Shown in pieces: positions 17,031 to 24,592 of a stretch of DNA of 64,000 nucleotides (position 1 is its first letter; each line of letters begins with the position of its first letter). The stretch is from positions 1-64,000 of the forward strand of contig CANRDI010000009.1 in assembly GCA_947629335.1 (NCBI GenBank), in the 5' to 3' direction. Under the pieces are notes generated by a model, which ran no database searches, was not told where the DNA came from, and worked only from the letters and a program-made list of their open reading frames with translations. The position numbers and the translations under genes are program-made. The stretch is from an uncultured Clostridia bacterium (GTDB taxonomy: Bacteria > Bacillota > Clostridia > Oscillospirales > Ruminococcaceae).

Positions 17031-17867
17031 TTGAAAATAACTGCGGATATAAACGTGTTTTCTCCTGTACGCACTTTTATGTGCGGTCAGTGTTTCCGCT
17101 GGCGGGAGAACGACGACGGGAGCTTTTCGGGAATTGTCCGAGGGAAAAGGCTTTTTGTAAAACAAGACGGTGAAAAAGCCGAGATCAGCGGAGATGTTTC
17201 CGAAAAATTTCTGCGCGAATATTTCGATCTTGACGCGGACTATGACGAATATATTGCGAGGCTCTCGGAAAACGAAACGCTTAAGAAAGCCTGTGAAACG
17301 TCGCGGGGCATACGGATATTAAGACAAGAGCCGTTTGAAACGCTTTTAAGTTTTATAATCTCCCAGAACAACAACATTCCGCGCATTTCGGGAATTATCT
17401 CGCGCTTTTGTGAAAAATTCGGCGAGAAAACGGAAGAAAACGGCTTTGCTTTTCCTACAGCCGAAAGGCTTCGGGGAATAGAAGCCGAAGATCTGGCGGA
17501 ACTGAGAGCGGGCTTTCGCGCAAGATACATAGCCGACGCAGTAAGCAAAATAAACAGCGGGGAAATTATCTTTGAAGAAATAGACGCGCTTACTCTCGAT
17601 TTGGCGAGGGAAAAACTTAAAACTATAGTCGGCGTAGGGGATAAAGTAGCGGACTGCGTTCTGCTTTTTGCGTTTCATAAATTGGACGCTTTTCCGAAGG
17701 ACGTGTGGATAAAAAGGATAATGAGCGAAAATTTCCCAGAAGGACTTCCAAAATGCGCCGAAGGCATTGAGGGAATTGCCCAGCAGTATCTCTTTGATTA
17801 TTATAGAAATATTGAAAGCAAAACGGCTTTAAAAGCCGATAATAAACAAATACCAATAACAGAATAG
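17031..17867 (+). CDS. 8-oxoguanine DNA glycosylase (OGG1 type)
   Basis: A 278-residue bifunctional base-excision repair enzyme of the OGG1/AlkA superfamily that removes oxidised guanine. The N-terminal domain has the family segment FMCGQCFRW (residues 17-25). The helix-hairpin-helix is TIVGVGDKVADCVLLFAF near residues 200-217, with catalytic lysine in GVGDKVADC and the conserved aspartate in FPKDVWI near 228. ISQNNNIPRI near 118 matches the family helix. The start is TTG 17031 after AAGGGG; no ATG fits. It ends 13 bp before a zinc-ribbon gene, perhaps co-transcribed. Confidence 0.9.
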   Translation: MKITADINVFSPVRTFMCGQCFRWRENDDGSFSGIVRGKRLFVKQDGEKAEISGDVSEKFLREYFDLDADYDEYIARLSENETLKKACETSRGIRILRQEPFETLLSFIISQNNNIPRISGIISRFCEKFGEKTEENGFAFPTAERLRGIEAEDLAELRAGFRARYIADAVSKINSGEIIFEEIDALTLDLAREKLKTIVGVGDKVADCVLLFAFHKLDAFPKDVWIKRIMSENFPEGLPKCAEGIEGIAQQYLFDYYRNIESKTALKADNKQIPITE

Positions 17868-17880
17868 AGAGGAATAAGTT

Positions 17881-18483
17881 ATGTTTTGTTCATATTGCGG
17901 AAAGCAGATAGCAGACGGAGCAAAGTTCTGTTTTATCTGCGGAAAAGAAGTTGTAAGCGTTACTCCTGCGAGCGCCTTGGCTGCTAAGCGGCAGATGTCC
18001 GAGCAAGTAACGCCCGAAAATCCTGTTCAACAGCAGACGTCCGAGCCAACAATGCCCGAACAGCTTGTTCAACAGCAGATGTCCGAGCCAACTATGCCCG
18101 AACAGCTTGTTCAACAGCAGTTGTCCGAGCCGACTATGCCCGAACAGTTTGTTCAACAGCAAATGTCCGAGCCGACTATGCCCGAACAGCTTGTTCAACA
18201 GCAGATGTCCGAGCCGACTATGCCCGAACAGCTTGTTCAACAGCAGATGTCCGAGCCGACTATGCCCGAAAATTTCGTTCAACCGCAAACTCCCGTTCAG
18301 ACAGGAGGCGTCTATTCTGCGCCACCCTTGAATTACGGACAGCCGTCGGTAAATAGCGTTCCCGAAAAGAAAGCGCCCGAACGCAAATACACACTTGCTC
18401 ATCTGATAATGTGTCTTGTTACAACGGCGATATTTGCCGTTACAGCGGGAATATTTGCGGGACTTTATTTTTCGGTCGTATGA
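17881..18483 (+). CDS. zinc-ribbon, repeat-linker, tail-anchored protein (short)
   Basis: A 200-residue protein of unknown function. Residues 1-23 form a zinc ribbon with two CxxC pairs (CSYCGKQ and CFICGKE). Residues ~49-132 are six tandem 14-residue repeats of the type VQQQMSEPTMPEQL, encoded by 42-bp DNA repeats. A single membrane helix follows at ~175-198, with almost nothing beyond it, so the zinc ribbon should face the cytoplasm. It shares this plan with the longer protein at 18802-20277. ATG 17881 follows GAGAGGAATAAGTT. The repeat number may vary between strains. Confidence 0.8.
   Translation: MFCSYCGKQIADGAKFCFICGKEVVSVTPASALAAKRQMSEQVTPENPVQQQTSEPTMPEQLVQQQMSEPTMPEQLVQQQLSEPTMPEQFVQQQMSEPTMPEQLVQQQMSEPTMPEQLVQQQMSEPTMPENFVQPQTPVQTGGVYSAPPLNYGQPSVNSVPEKKAPERKYTLAHLIMCLVTTAIFAVTAGIFAGLYFSVV
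18025..18276 (+). repeat. six tandem 42-bp coding repeats
   Basis: Six in-frame 42-bp units encode the 14-residue linker repeat. The middle units are nearly identical in DNA, so recent expansion by slippage or unequal exchange is likely. Confidence 0.9.
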
Positions 18484-18720
18484 GAGAATTTTACACCGAA
18501 CTGTCAATATAGCCACATATGCGCGTCAGCGGCAATGCAGCAGCCACGAAGGCTTACTGCATTGCCGCTTCGGCATTATCCGCCGTAAACGGATAATGCG
18601 TGCATACCGAGGATTTCAGAGCCGCTCGGTATTAAAAATCGGCAATACTTGACAGCTTATTTTTGTTGTTTAGCACAAAAAAACTGTGTTTCTTTTAATG
18701 ATTTGTACAATTTTCATAAA
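18484..18720. repeat. gene-free stretch with dispersed repeat motif
   Basis: It contains an inverted repeat AGCGGCAATGCAG/CTGCATTGCCGCT (18529-18541 with 18556-18568), then GCATTATCCGCC and AATGCGTGCATACCG (18572-18609), shared with 9600-9706. The inverted repeat may terminate the short zinc-ribbon gene, though it lacks a U-tract. Confidence 0.5.
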
Positions 18721-18725
18721 TTCAA

Positions 18726-18754
18726 TTGACATTTGTTCGGAATTATTGTATAAT
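18726..18754 (+). promoter_or_regulatory. sigma-A promoter of the long zinc-ribbon gene
   Basis: TTGACA (18726-18731), 17-bp spacer, TATAAT (18749-18754): perfect consensus, 47 bp before the start codon. Confidence 0.85.
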
Positions 18755-18801
18755 AACATCAGTTAAGTTAATGATTTATCGGCATTGGGGGAATATATTT
18801 T

Positions 18802-20277
18802 ATGTTTTGTGCAAACTGCGGTAAAAAGCTGATAGACGGAAGTATGTTCTGTATGGATTGCGGCGCTCCCATACCGATAGGGAGATTTTCACAGCCGTCC
18901 GCGTCTCCGAATTTTTCGGGCGCTCAGAGTTCGGATATTGCCGAAAACAGCTACAATGCTCCGAACGAGGCGGATTTGTTCGGAACAAACAGCTTTTCCG
19001 AAGAAGCAGTTTCCGCTTTTTCGGGAGCAATGAACGCATTTGGCGTTCAGGGATTTCAAGTTCCGACGATAGAGGACGTTGACCTTTCCGCCGGAAAGAT
19101 ACGCCAAAAGGCTCCTAAAAACAAAGGCGACAATATCCGCGTCGAAAACTTTTCTATGACCGACGGCGAGAAAACCGAGATAATCTCGAATGACATTCCC
19201 ATAATCGAAGGGTGTTCAATGGACGAGGACGAGAGCAAGGACGTAATTCTCGACCCATATCGTTTTCTCGGAAATTCTATGGAAGATGTTTCAATGGATA
19301 TGGAAAGCGACGAGATGTCGGACGAAAAGACCGAACCCGTCACGGTAGAGCCTGTTTCTTTTTCGCCTGATGCGCCGCCCGAAAATTTTGCGGCGCTTTC
19401 AGCCGAGCCTGATGTTCAGCCTGCCGTAACCGTCGAGCCTGTCGTTTTGCCATGGATGCAGAATAATGCGGCTGAAACTGTTACAGAGCAAGCAGTTGAA
19501 CCTGTTGCAGAGCAGGCAGTTGAACCTGTTGTCGAGCAAGTGACTGAAACTGTTGCAGAGCAGGCGGCTGAACCTGTTGTTGAGCAAGCGGTTGAAACTG
19601 TTGCAGAGCAGGCAGTTGAACCCGTTGCAGAGCAGAAGGCTGAACCTGTTACAGAGCAGGCAGTTGAACCCGTTGCAGAGCAGGCAGTTGAACCCGTTGC
19701 AGAGCAGAAGGCTGAACCTGTTACAGAGCAGGCAGTTGAACCCGTTGCAGAGCAGAAGGCTGAACCCGTTGCAGAGCAGGCAGTTGAACCTGTTGTCGAG
19801 CAAGTGACTGAAACTGTTGCAGAGCAGGCGGCTGAACCTGTTGTTGAGCAAGCGGTTGAAACTGTTGCAGAGCAGGCAGTTGAACCTGTTGTAGAGCAGG
19901 CAGTTGAACCTGTTGTAGAGCAGGCAGTTGAACCTGTTGTAGAGCAGGCAGTTGAACCTGTTGTCGAGCAATTGACTGAAACTGTTGTTGAGCAAGCAGT
20001 TGAACCCGTTGCAGAGCAGAAGGCTGAACCTGTTACAGAGCAGGCAGTTGAACCTGTTATTACCGAACAGCCTGTTGTACCGCAAGCTCCCGAAACGCCG
20101 CAGCCCGCAAAATACATACCGCCGATTTCCGAACCGCCTGTTATTGAAGAACAGCCGCCGCAGGACAGCTATCAGCCGCCCGTGCCGCAGAAAAAGGGCG
20201 TTCCCGTATGGCTTTTTATTCTGGTCATTGCGGTGTTGATTGCGATAATTTTGATAATTTTCTTTATGAATAAATAA
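18802..20277 (+). CDS. zinc-ribbon, octapeptide-repeat, tail-anchored protein (long)
   Basis: A 491-residue protein of unknown function. Residues 1-24 form a zinc ribbon (CANCGKK and CMDCGAP). An acidic, low-complexity region follows to ~residue 222. Residues ~223-414 are 24 consecutive octapeptides of the type AVEPVAEQ, strongly acidic, then a proline-rich stretch (KYIPPISEPPVIEE) and a C-terminal membrane helix (VWLFILVIAVLIAIILIIFF) at ~470-489. The N-terminus should be cytoplasmic. ATG 18802 has GGGGGAA upstream at slightly long spacing. A perfect promoter precedes it. The long acidic repeat suggests an extended spacer between the ribbon and the membrane; no enzyme motif is seen. Confidence 0.82.
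   Translation: MFCANCGKKLIDGSMFCMDCGAPIPIGRFSQPSASPNFSGAQSSDIAENSYNAPNEADLFGTNSFSEEAVSAFSGAMNAFGVQGFQVPTIEDVDLSAGKIRQKAPKNKGDNIRVENFSMTDGEKTEIISNDIPIIEGCSMDEDESKDVILDPYRFLGNSMEDVSMDMESDEMSDEKTEPVTVEPVSFSPDAPPENFAALSAEPDVQPAVTVEPVVLPWMQNNAAETVTEQAVEPVAEQAVEPVVEQVTETVAEQAAEPVVEQAVETVAEQAVEPVAEQKAEPVTEQAVEPVAEQAVEPVAEQKAEPVTEQAVEPVAEQKAEPVAEQAVEPVVEQVTETVAEQAAEPVVEQAVETVAEQAVEPVVEQAVEPVVEQAVEPVVEQAVEPVVEQLTETVVEQAVEPVAEQKAEPVTEQAVEPVITEQPVVPQAPETPQPAKYIPPISEPPVIEEQPPQDSYQPPVPQKKGVPVWLFILVIAVLIAIILIIFFMNK
19468..20058 (+). repeat. 24 tandem 24-bp coding repeats
   Basis: Twenty-four octapeptide units plus a partial one, encoded by 24-bp units ending GAGCAG or GAGCAA. A higher-order block of four units (VEQVTETV, AAEPVVEQ, AVETVAEQ and neighbours) occurs twice, near 19522 and 19786, showing segmental duplication on top of single-unit expansion. 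Assembly collapse or expansion is possible here. Confidence 0.9.
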
Positions 20278-20394
20278 CATAATACTTAAAGGGGGCGATT
20301 AACATGAAATAATCTTAATCATACTTAATTGACGGACAACATTTTTTAAACTTCATCTGAAAACATTTTGTGCATTAAATTAAGGAGTGATATT

Positions 20395-20829
20395 ATGAGC
20401 AATATTTTAACAAGAAATCCCAAAAATAAACTTATCGCTTTGGCTTTTGCCGCAGTAATTTACGGCGGACTGCAAATTCTCTCCGTAACGGCTTTAAAAG
20501 AGGTATATGTATTTGAATGGCTGGGGCATAATTTTTACGGTTACACCTGGATAGCAGTTCTGATACTTATAGCTTTTGACCAAACAACAGTTGCCTGTTT
20601 TATGACTTTCGGAAATCTTATCGGAGCAATTATAGGGCAATTTTTGGGAGATTTTATCCAAGGACAGAGAATGAGCCGAATTACGCCCGATATGTCCGAA
20701 GAACAGAGATACCTTCTTTCCACCCATTACGGAGTATTTATCTGGGCGTTTGTATTACTCGGATTTGCAGTTTTAGGAATAATCTTCGCTGTTGTTCCGA
20801 GAATACGCAGAAAGCAAAAATCGGCGTAA
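20395..20829 (+). CDS. membrane protein, unknown
   Basis: A 144-residue protein I do not recognise. Probable membrane segments lie at ~13-32, ~50-66, ~70-92 and ~112-133, with a basic C-terminus RIRRKQKSA. A soluble loop at ~93-110 (QRMSRITPDMSEEQR) is charged. ATG 20395 follows AAGGAGTG at good spacing. The 117 bp before it contain a two-codon ORF with its own GGGGGCG site at 20304. It may belong with the preceding zinc-ribbon genes, but no shared promoter is proven. A strong terminator follows. Confidence 0.75.
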   Translation: MSNILTRNPKNKLIALAFAAVIYGGLQILSVTALKEVYVFEWLGHNFYGYTWIAVLILIAFDQTTVACFMTFGNLIGAIIGQFLGDFIQGQRMSRITPDMSEEQRYLLSTHYGVFIWAFVLLGFAVLGIIFAVVPRIRRKQKSA

Positions 20830-20850
20830 ATAATTTACCGTAAATAAAAG

Positions 20851-20910
20851 AGCCTGTTCACATAAATTGCAATTTTCGGATTGCGATTTGTGTGAACAGG
20901 CTTTGTTTTG
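20851..20910 (+). terminator. terminator of the membrane protein gene
   Basis: AGCCTGTTCACA (20851-20862) pairs with TGTGTGAACAGGCT around a loop of about 26 bases and is followed by TTGTTTTG on the plus strand. Confidence 0.85.
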
Positions 20911-20926
20911 CTTTACGCCGAGCAGC

Positions 20927-21166
20927 GTTGGGAGCGAGTTAACGTCATTTTAGAAAAATCGAAAAGCGGAAGTGCATTTCCGTTGCAGCACGTTACATAA
21001 AAGTTTTGAAAAGGAGTTTGAGGGAAAACTTTTTCAAAAGTTTTCCCTCAATTTGTGTCGCGCAACTGCGCGGGGTACGGTGGCGGCAGCCCCCGCACTT
21101 TTCCCCTTTCCCCTTCGGGGAAGGGGGTCAGGGGGTTGGGGCGAATTAACGTTATTTTAGAAAAAT
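20927..21166. repeat. short multi-hairpin copy bounded by direct repeats
   Basis: Two near-identical words of 32-33 bp (20927-20959 and 21135-21166; both contain TTATTTTAGAAAAAT or CATTTTAGAAAAAT after TTAACGT) bound a segment holding one core copy of the multi-hairpin repeat (20970-21052) and a CCCCTT-CGGGGAAGGGG hairpin (21096-21127). The direct repeats suggest a duplication or an insertion footprint. Confidence 0.55.
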
Positions 21167-21224
21167 AGCGTTTAAAAAGAACCACATATAGGCTTTTTGC
21201 AAGCTGCTTTGGGCGCAAGTCTGA

Positions 21225-21592
21225 TTTGTTTTCCGCTTGCTCCTCACTGTGGGAGAACCATACCGCGGAGGGAACCTGCCGGTTCCCCCGCTCCCCCTCC
21301 AGCGGATTGAGATTTTCAAAATTTCATTTTGAAAATCTCAATGTGGGGAAAACTCTTGTTTTCCCCACACCCTTTAGCGCAAAGCTAACGCTTGTTTCGC
21401 GGCTTCGCCGCGACCAGAGGGGAAAACTTTTTTGAAAAAAAGTTTTCCCCTCTGGACTTCCCTTTCAAAAAACTTATGTGCCGCGCCTTGCGGCGCGGTC
21501 GGAAAGCGGAAGTGCATTTCCGTTGCAACACGTTACATAAAAGTTTTGAAAAGGAGTTTGAGGGAAAACTTTTTCAAAAGTTTTCCCTCAAT
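21225..21592 (-). repeat. full multi-hairpin repeat cassette after clpB
   Basis: About 370 bp of consecutive inverted repeats. In the clpB direction: GAGGGAAAACTTTT hairpin (21559-21591, starting 12 nt after the clpB stop), a conserved CTTTTATGTAACGTG linker, a GC hairpin CCGCGCC/GGCGCGG, an AGAGGGGAAAAC/GTTTTCCCCTCT hairpin, a GCGGC/GCCGC hairpin, GTGGGGAAAAC/GTTTTCCCCAC, an AT-rich 15-bp stem ATTGAGATTTTCAAA, and a G-rich end. It aligns end to end with 30375-30755, with several stems changed on both arms. Together with 20911-21224 it fills the gene-free gap 20830-21603. Confidence 0.85.
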
Positions 21593-21603
21593 GTGTATTG
21601 CCA

Positions 21604-24198
21604 TTATATTATCGCAAGCGCGTTATCCGCGACTCCGACCTTTACCGTATCTCCCTGACGCAACTTGTCGGCAAGTATTTCCTTTGCAATAAGCGTTTCA
21701 AGATTGCGCTGCATATAACGCTTAAGCGGTCTTGCGCCAAACGCGGGGTCGTAGCTTTCGTCAACAATAAGCTGTTTCGCTTCGTCAGTTATCTCAAGCT
21801 CAAGCTGTTTCTCTTTCAGGCGCTTTGCGAGGTCGTTTGCCTGAATGTCGATAATTCCGAAAATGTTTTCCTTTGAAAGCGGCTTATAGAATACTATCTC
21901 GTCGAGCCTGTTCAGAAATTCGGGTCTGAACGAGCGCTTTAAAAGCGCGTCAACATTTTCCCTCGCCTGTTCGGTTATCTCTCCGTTTTCGGCAATGCCG
22001 TCAAGAATAAACTGCGAGCCTAAATTTGACGTCAGTATTATTATCGTGTTCTTGAAATCCACCAGACGCCCCTGGCTGTCGGTAATTCTTCCGTCGTCGA
22101 GCACCTGCAAAAGTACGTTGAACACATCGGGGTGCGCCTTTTCCACCTCGTCGAAAAGCACTACGGAATACGGCTTTCTTCTCACGGCGTCTGTAAGCTG
22201 TCCGCCCTCCTCATAGCCGACATATCCCGGAGGCGCGCCGATAAGTCTTGACACGGTATGCTTTTCCATATATTCGGACATATCAAGGCGCACTATGTTT
22301 TTTTCGTCGTCAAAAAGCGCCTCCGCAAGCGACTTTGCAAGCTCCGTTTTTCCAACTCCCGTCGGACCTAAGAACAAAAACGAGCCTAAGGGTTTTCGAG
22401 GGTCGTTTATTCCCGCGCGCGACCGCATAATGCTCTCCGAAACGCGCTGTACAGCTTCGTCCTGTCCCATAACACGCTTATGCAGCGTATCCGCGAGGCG
22501 CAGTATCTTTTCGCGTTCGCCCTCGGCGAGTTTGTCTACCGGTATTCCCGTTCTGCGGGCAATTATAAGCGAGATCTCGTCGTCTGTCACCTTGTCGCGC
22601 AGGAGAGAGCCTGCCTTTGCTTTTTCGGCAAGTTCTTCTTCGGCTTTCAGCTCATTCTGTAACTGCGGAAGTTTTCCGTACATAAGCTCGGCGGCTTTGT
22701 TCATATTGTACTCGCGCTTTGCCTTTTCAATATCGGCATTTGTCTGTTCAATTTCTTTTCTCAGCTCTTGAACTTTTGAAATGGCATTCTTTTCATTTTC
22801 CCACTTCGTTTTCATTGCCGAAAATCTCTCGCGTTTTTCCGCAAGTTCTTTCTGAAGCTCTTCAAGATGTTCTTTTGAAAGCGTGTCGGTTTCCTTTTTG
22901 AGCGCGGTTTCCTCAATTTCAAGCTGCAAAATGCTTCTTGAAATTTCATCAAGCTCTGCGGGCATACTCTCCATTTCCGTTCTTATCATCGCGCACGCTT
23001 CGTCGATAAGGTCTATCGCCTTATCGGGCAAAAATCTGTCGGTTATATAGCGGTTTGACATTGTTGCAGCGGCAATAATGGCGTTGTCCTGAATTTTTAC
23101 GCCATGGAAAACCTCGTACCGCTCTTTAAGTCCGCGCAGTATCGAGATTGTGTCCTCGACAGTCGGCTCGTCAACCATAACCTTCTGAAAACGCCTTTCA
23201 AGCGCGGGATCTTTCTCAATGTACTTTGAGTATTCGTCAAGAGTTGTCGCTCCTATACAGTGAAGTTCTCCGCGCGCAAGCATGGGCTTTAACAGATTTC
23301 CCGCGTCCATTGCGCCGCTCGATTTTCCCGCGCCGACAATGAGATGAAGCTCGTCGATGAACAGAATTATCTGCCCCTCGCTCTTTTTTATCTCGTTTAA
23401 GACAGCTTTAAGGCGCTCTTCAAACTCGCCCTGATATTTCGCTCCCGCGATAAGCGCGCCCATATCGAGCGAAAACAGCTTTCTGTCTTTCAGGTTTGAC
23501 GGAACGTCCCCGCGCACTATCCTCAGCGCCAGCCCCTCGGCAATCGCGGTTTTTCCGACGCCCGGCTCGCCGATAAGACAGGGGTTGTTTTTGGTCTTGC
23601 GCGAAAGTATGCGGATAACGTTTCTTATCTCGCTGTCGCGCCCGATTACAGGGTCTAACTTGTTTTGCCGAGCAAGCTCGACCAGATCCTGCCCGTATTT
23701 TTTCAGCACGTCATAAGTTTCTTCGGGGTTCTGAGAAGTGACGCGCTGGTTTCCGCGTATTTCCTGCAATGCTTTAAGCAGCTTGTTTTTGTCAATACCA
23801 AAGCTCTTTATTATCCCCGAAACGCCGCTGTCGGCTTTTTCAATAAGCGCCATAAGCAAATGCTCGACCGAAACGTATTCGTCTTTCATTCGCTCCGCCT
23901 GTGCTTCGGCTTCGGAAAAAGCCTTGTCAAGGTCGGGAGAAATATATATTTTTCCCGCTTCTCTGCCGCTTCCCGAAACGCGCGGCATTCCTTCCACAAA
24001 TTTAAGCGCCGCCGCCCTTACGCCGTTTGCGTCAACACCCGTTTTTGTGAGTATCTGCGGGCAAAGCCCGCCCTCGTCGTTCATCAGCGCATAGAGCAAA
24101 TGCATTTGCTCAACACAGTTGTTCTGATATGAAACGGAGAGGTCCTGCGCGTCCTGAACGGCTTCTATAGACTTTTTCGTCATCTTGTTTGGGTTCAT
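21604..24198 (-). CDS. clpB: ATP-dependent disaggregase ClpB
   Basis: A hexameric AAA+ chaperone that resolubilises aggregated proteins with DnaK. The 864 residues are a normal length. Order: Clp N-domain (residues 1-145, [10 protein letters not shown]), first AAA+ domain with Walker [16 protein letters not shown] near 205 and [12 protein letters not shown] near 275, coiled-coil middle domain near 400-520 (long Glu/Lys helices), second AAA+ domain with [16 protein letters not shown] near 600 and [14 protein letters not shown] near 670. The middle domain separates it from ClpC. ATG 24198 follows AAGGAGTTG. I see no CIRCE element. No U-tract terminator follows, only the multi-hairpin cassette. 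Confidence 0.97.
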   Translation of the reverse strand: MNPNKMTKKSIEAVQDAQDLSVSYQNNCVEQMHLLYALMNDEGGLCPQILTKTGVDANGVRAAALKFVEGMPRVSGSGREAGKIYISPDLDKAFSEAEAQAERMKDEYVSVEHLLMALIEKADSGVSGIIKSFGIDKNKLLKALQEIRGNQRVTSQNPEETYDVLKKYGQDLVELARQNKLDPVIGRDSEIRNVIRILSRKTKNNPCLIGEPGVGKTAIAEGLALRIVRGDVPSNLKDRKLFSLDMGALIAGAKYQGEFEERLKAVLNEIKKSEGQIILFIDELHLIVGAGKSSGAMDAGNLLKPMLARGELHCIGATTLDEYSKYIEKDPALERRFQKVMVDEPTVEDTISILRGLKERYEVFHGVKIQDNAIIAAATMSNRYITDRFLPDKAIDLIDEACAMIRTEMESMPAELDEISRSILQLEIEETALKKETDTLSKEHLEELQKELAEKRERFSAMKTKWENEKNAISKVQELRKEIEQTNADIEKAKREYNMNKAAELMYGKLPQLQNELKAEEELAEKAKAGSLLRDKVTDDEISLIIARRTGIPVDKLAEGEREKILRLADTLHKRVMGQDEAVQRVSESIMRSRAGINDPRKPLGSFLFLGPTGVGKTELAKSLAEALFDDEKNIVRLDMSEYMEKHTVSRLIGAPPGYVGYEEGGQLTDAVRRKPYSVVLFDEVEKAHPDVFNVLLQVLDDGRITDSQGRLVDFKNTIIILTSNLGSQFILDGIAENGEITEQARENVDALLKRSFRPEFLNRLDEIVFYKPLSKENIFGIIDIQANDLAKRLKEKQLELEITDEAKQLIVDESYDPAFGARPLKRYMQRNLETLIAKEILADKLRQGDTVKVGVADNALAII

Positions 24199-24281
24199 TA
24201 TTATATCAACTCCTTTGCTGACAGATGTTTTAAGTGTACAGTGAACAGTACTGTTAGAGGTTAGAATTTAGGCGGATAACA

Positions 24282-24358
24282 TTTCCCTTACAGCACGTTA
24301 CATAAAAGTTTTGAAGGAGGGGCTTGGGGGAAAACTTTTTCAAAAGTTTTCCCCCAAT
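24282..24358 (-). repeat. multi-hairpin repeat, short copy after copA
   Basis: Contains CAGCACGTTACATAAAAG and the inverted repeat TTGGGGGAAAAC/GTTTTCCCCCAA (24324-24357), 25 nt after the copA stop. Between it and the stop lies a second small stem GGTGCG/CGCACC. Confidence 0.8.
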
Positions 24359-24382
24359 GGGGGTGCGGGGCGCACCGCGCAT

Positions 24383-24592
24383 TTACTGAATATCAGTCAC
24401 CTTATAATCCTTGTCCTCAACTGCCTTTTTGAGCGCTTCTTTATCGACATTTCCGCTGAGCTTTACGACAGCAGTTCCGCTTTCATGGCTTACGACAGCC
24501 TCGGACACTCCGCTTACAGCTTCGAGAGCCTTTTTGACTGTTGCCTCGCAGTGACCGCACATCATACCTTCGATTTTCATTGTGATTTCCAT
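24383..24592 (-). CDS. copZ: internal CopZ-like start inside copA (69 residues)
   Basis: Within copA and in the same frame, CAGGAGGAACAAACT precedes ATG 24592, giving an ideal ribosome binding site with 8-base spacing. Translation from here yields a 69-residue protein starting MEITMKIEGMMCGHCEA, the normal length and motif of a free copper chaperone CopZ. The bases of the binding site are read in copA as QEE. Thus the same DNA could give both a CopA-CopZ fusion and free CopZ. An ancestral separate copZ that lost an intervening stop is a simple explanation; a sequencing error in that stop is the alternative. Confidence 0.6.
   Translation of the reverse strand: MEITMKIEGMMCGHCEATVKKALEAVSGVSEAVVSHESGTAVVKLSGNVDKEALKKAVEDKDYKVTDIQ

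Noticed and set aside
19468..20058. Regularly spaced repeats that could suggest a CRISPR array
   Set aside because: The 24-bp units are contiguous with no unique spacers and encode an in-frame octapeptide.
19399..20280. Long open frames antisense to the octapeptide array
   Set aside because: They arise from the repeat composition, have no ribosome binding site and give Cys/Asn or Thr/Cys low-complexity products.
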